A DNA stretch of 5,348 nucleotides, from the NCBI GenBank assembly GCA_964230605.1, contig CAXRIN010000049.1:1-5348 (forward strand), written 5' to 3'. This DNA comes from GCA-002722245 sp964230605. Lineage in GTDB: Bacteria > Bacteroidota > Bacteroidia > Flavobacteriales_C > GCA-002722245. The position numbers and the translations under genes were made by a program. Below the pieces are notes generated by a model. The model saw nothing but the letters and a program-made list of their open reading frames with translations, ran no database searches and was not told the origin of the DNA. Positions 5,249 to 5,348 of the stretch are shown here, one piece after another. Position 1 is the first letter of the stretch. Every line of letters begins with the position of its first letter.

Positions 5249-5348
5249 ATGGAAGAATACAACAAACAAAGAGTAAAGCGAACCCAACGCGATTACACAA
5301 TGGCCTTTAAATTACTGGTAGTAGGTCAGGTAGAAAAAGGCGAATTCA
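5249..5348 (+). CDS. IS3-type transposase OrfA, N-terminal 33 residues (3' end outside window)
   Basis: ATG 5249 opens a frame reading MEEYNKQRVKRTQRDYTMAF and then KLLVVGQVEKGEF up to the window edge. The KRTQRDYT.GFKL.VV.QVEKGE pattern is the start of the helix-turn-helix OrfA of Bacteroidota IS3-family elements. In those elements OrfA binds the IS ends and is usually fused to the DDE-bearing OrfB by programmed -1 frameshifting. Only the first helices of the DNA-binding domain are visible, so integrity cannot be judged. The start is supported by typical N-terminal length and by the hairpin directly before it. Confidence 0.8.
   Translation, partial: MEEYNKQRVKRTQRDYTMAFKLLVVGQVEKGEF

Larger units (their letters stand above)
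5209..5348 (+). mobile_element. Left end of an IS3-type insertion sequence (partial)
   Basis: TGTCCCGTCCTGAAATAAG, followed by TTGACA, resembles the terminal sequence of IS3-family elements common in Bacteroidota, and IS3-type ends usually begin with TG. The start is uncertain: 5209 if TG is the terminus, or about 5213 if the element begins after the terminator stem. The transposase frame starts 40 nt inside. The rest of the element, including orfB and the right end, lies beyond the window. Confidence 0.7.

Noticed and set aside
5228..5250. TTGACA plus TATTAT as a sigma70-type promoter in the IS end
   Set aside because: The spacer would be only 11 bp, far too short, and Bacteroidota promoters do not follow this consensus.

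Overview
The window looks like a piece of chromosome from a Bacteroidota bacterium, most likely of the Flavobacteriia/Flavobacteriales. The DNA is AT-rich, Shine-Dalgarno sites are absent and leaders are A/T-rich. Several genes are preceded by the Bacteroidota -7 promoter element TAnnTTTG. The protein sequences (AspRS, TadA, ComF, VanZ-like, single-domain response regulator) also read as typical of the phylum. The assignment rests on recognition by eye, not on a search.

Layout. (1) Positions 1-141 are the right end of an insertion sequence (ISAon1/ISL3-like DDE transposase C-terminus plus terminal sequence). It abuts the last 54 codons of a sensor histidine kinase (139-303) whose upstream part is not here. 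(2) Convergent with this remnant, and sharing 4 nt with it, is an intact single-domain response regulator (300-680, minus). A hairpin at 295-322 spans the junction. (3) The tRNA adenosine deaminase gene tadA (742-1194, minus) is divergent from aspS (1281-3029, plus). The 86-bp spacer between them carries a 7-bp tandem repeat, GTCGACT, flanked by a candidate -7 element for each gene. (4) A small VanZ-like membrane protein gene (3032-3412) starts on TTG 2 nt after aspS and probably shares its operon. (5) It is convergent with, and overlaps by 4 nt, a comF-type phosphoribosyltransferase gene (3409-4107, minus). (6) Divergent from comF is a membrane-anchored coiled-coil protein gene (4163-5146) of unassigned function. 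It ends in a very long perfect terminator hairpin (5154-5212). (7) Immediately after the hairpin begins a second, unrelated IS of the IS3 type, with the first 33 codons of its orfA and a hairpin directly before its start codon.

The genes do not form one pathway. TadA and AspRS are both translation housekeeping genes: TadA makes the wobble inosine of tRNA-Arg, and AspRS charges tRNA-Asp. The response regulator may have lost the kinase beside it to IS insertion. Most of the window is ordinary core genome bounded by two mobile elements. The less ordinary signals are the IS-broken kinase, the repeat between the divergent tadA/aspS promoters, the 28-bp perfect hairpin against an IS end, the hairpin guarding the IS start codon, and the uncharacterised coiled-coil protein. 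I see no clear novel multi-gene system.
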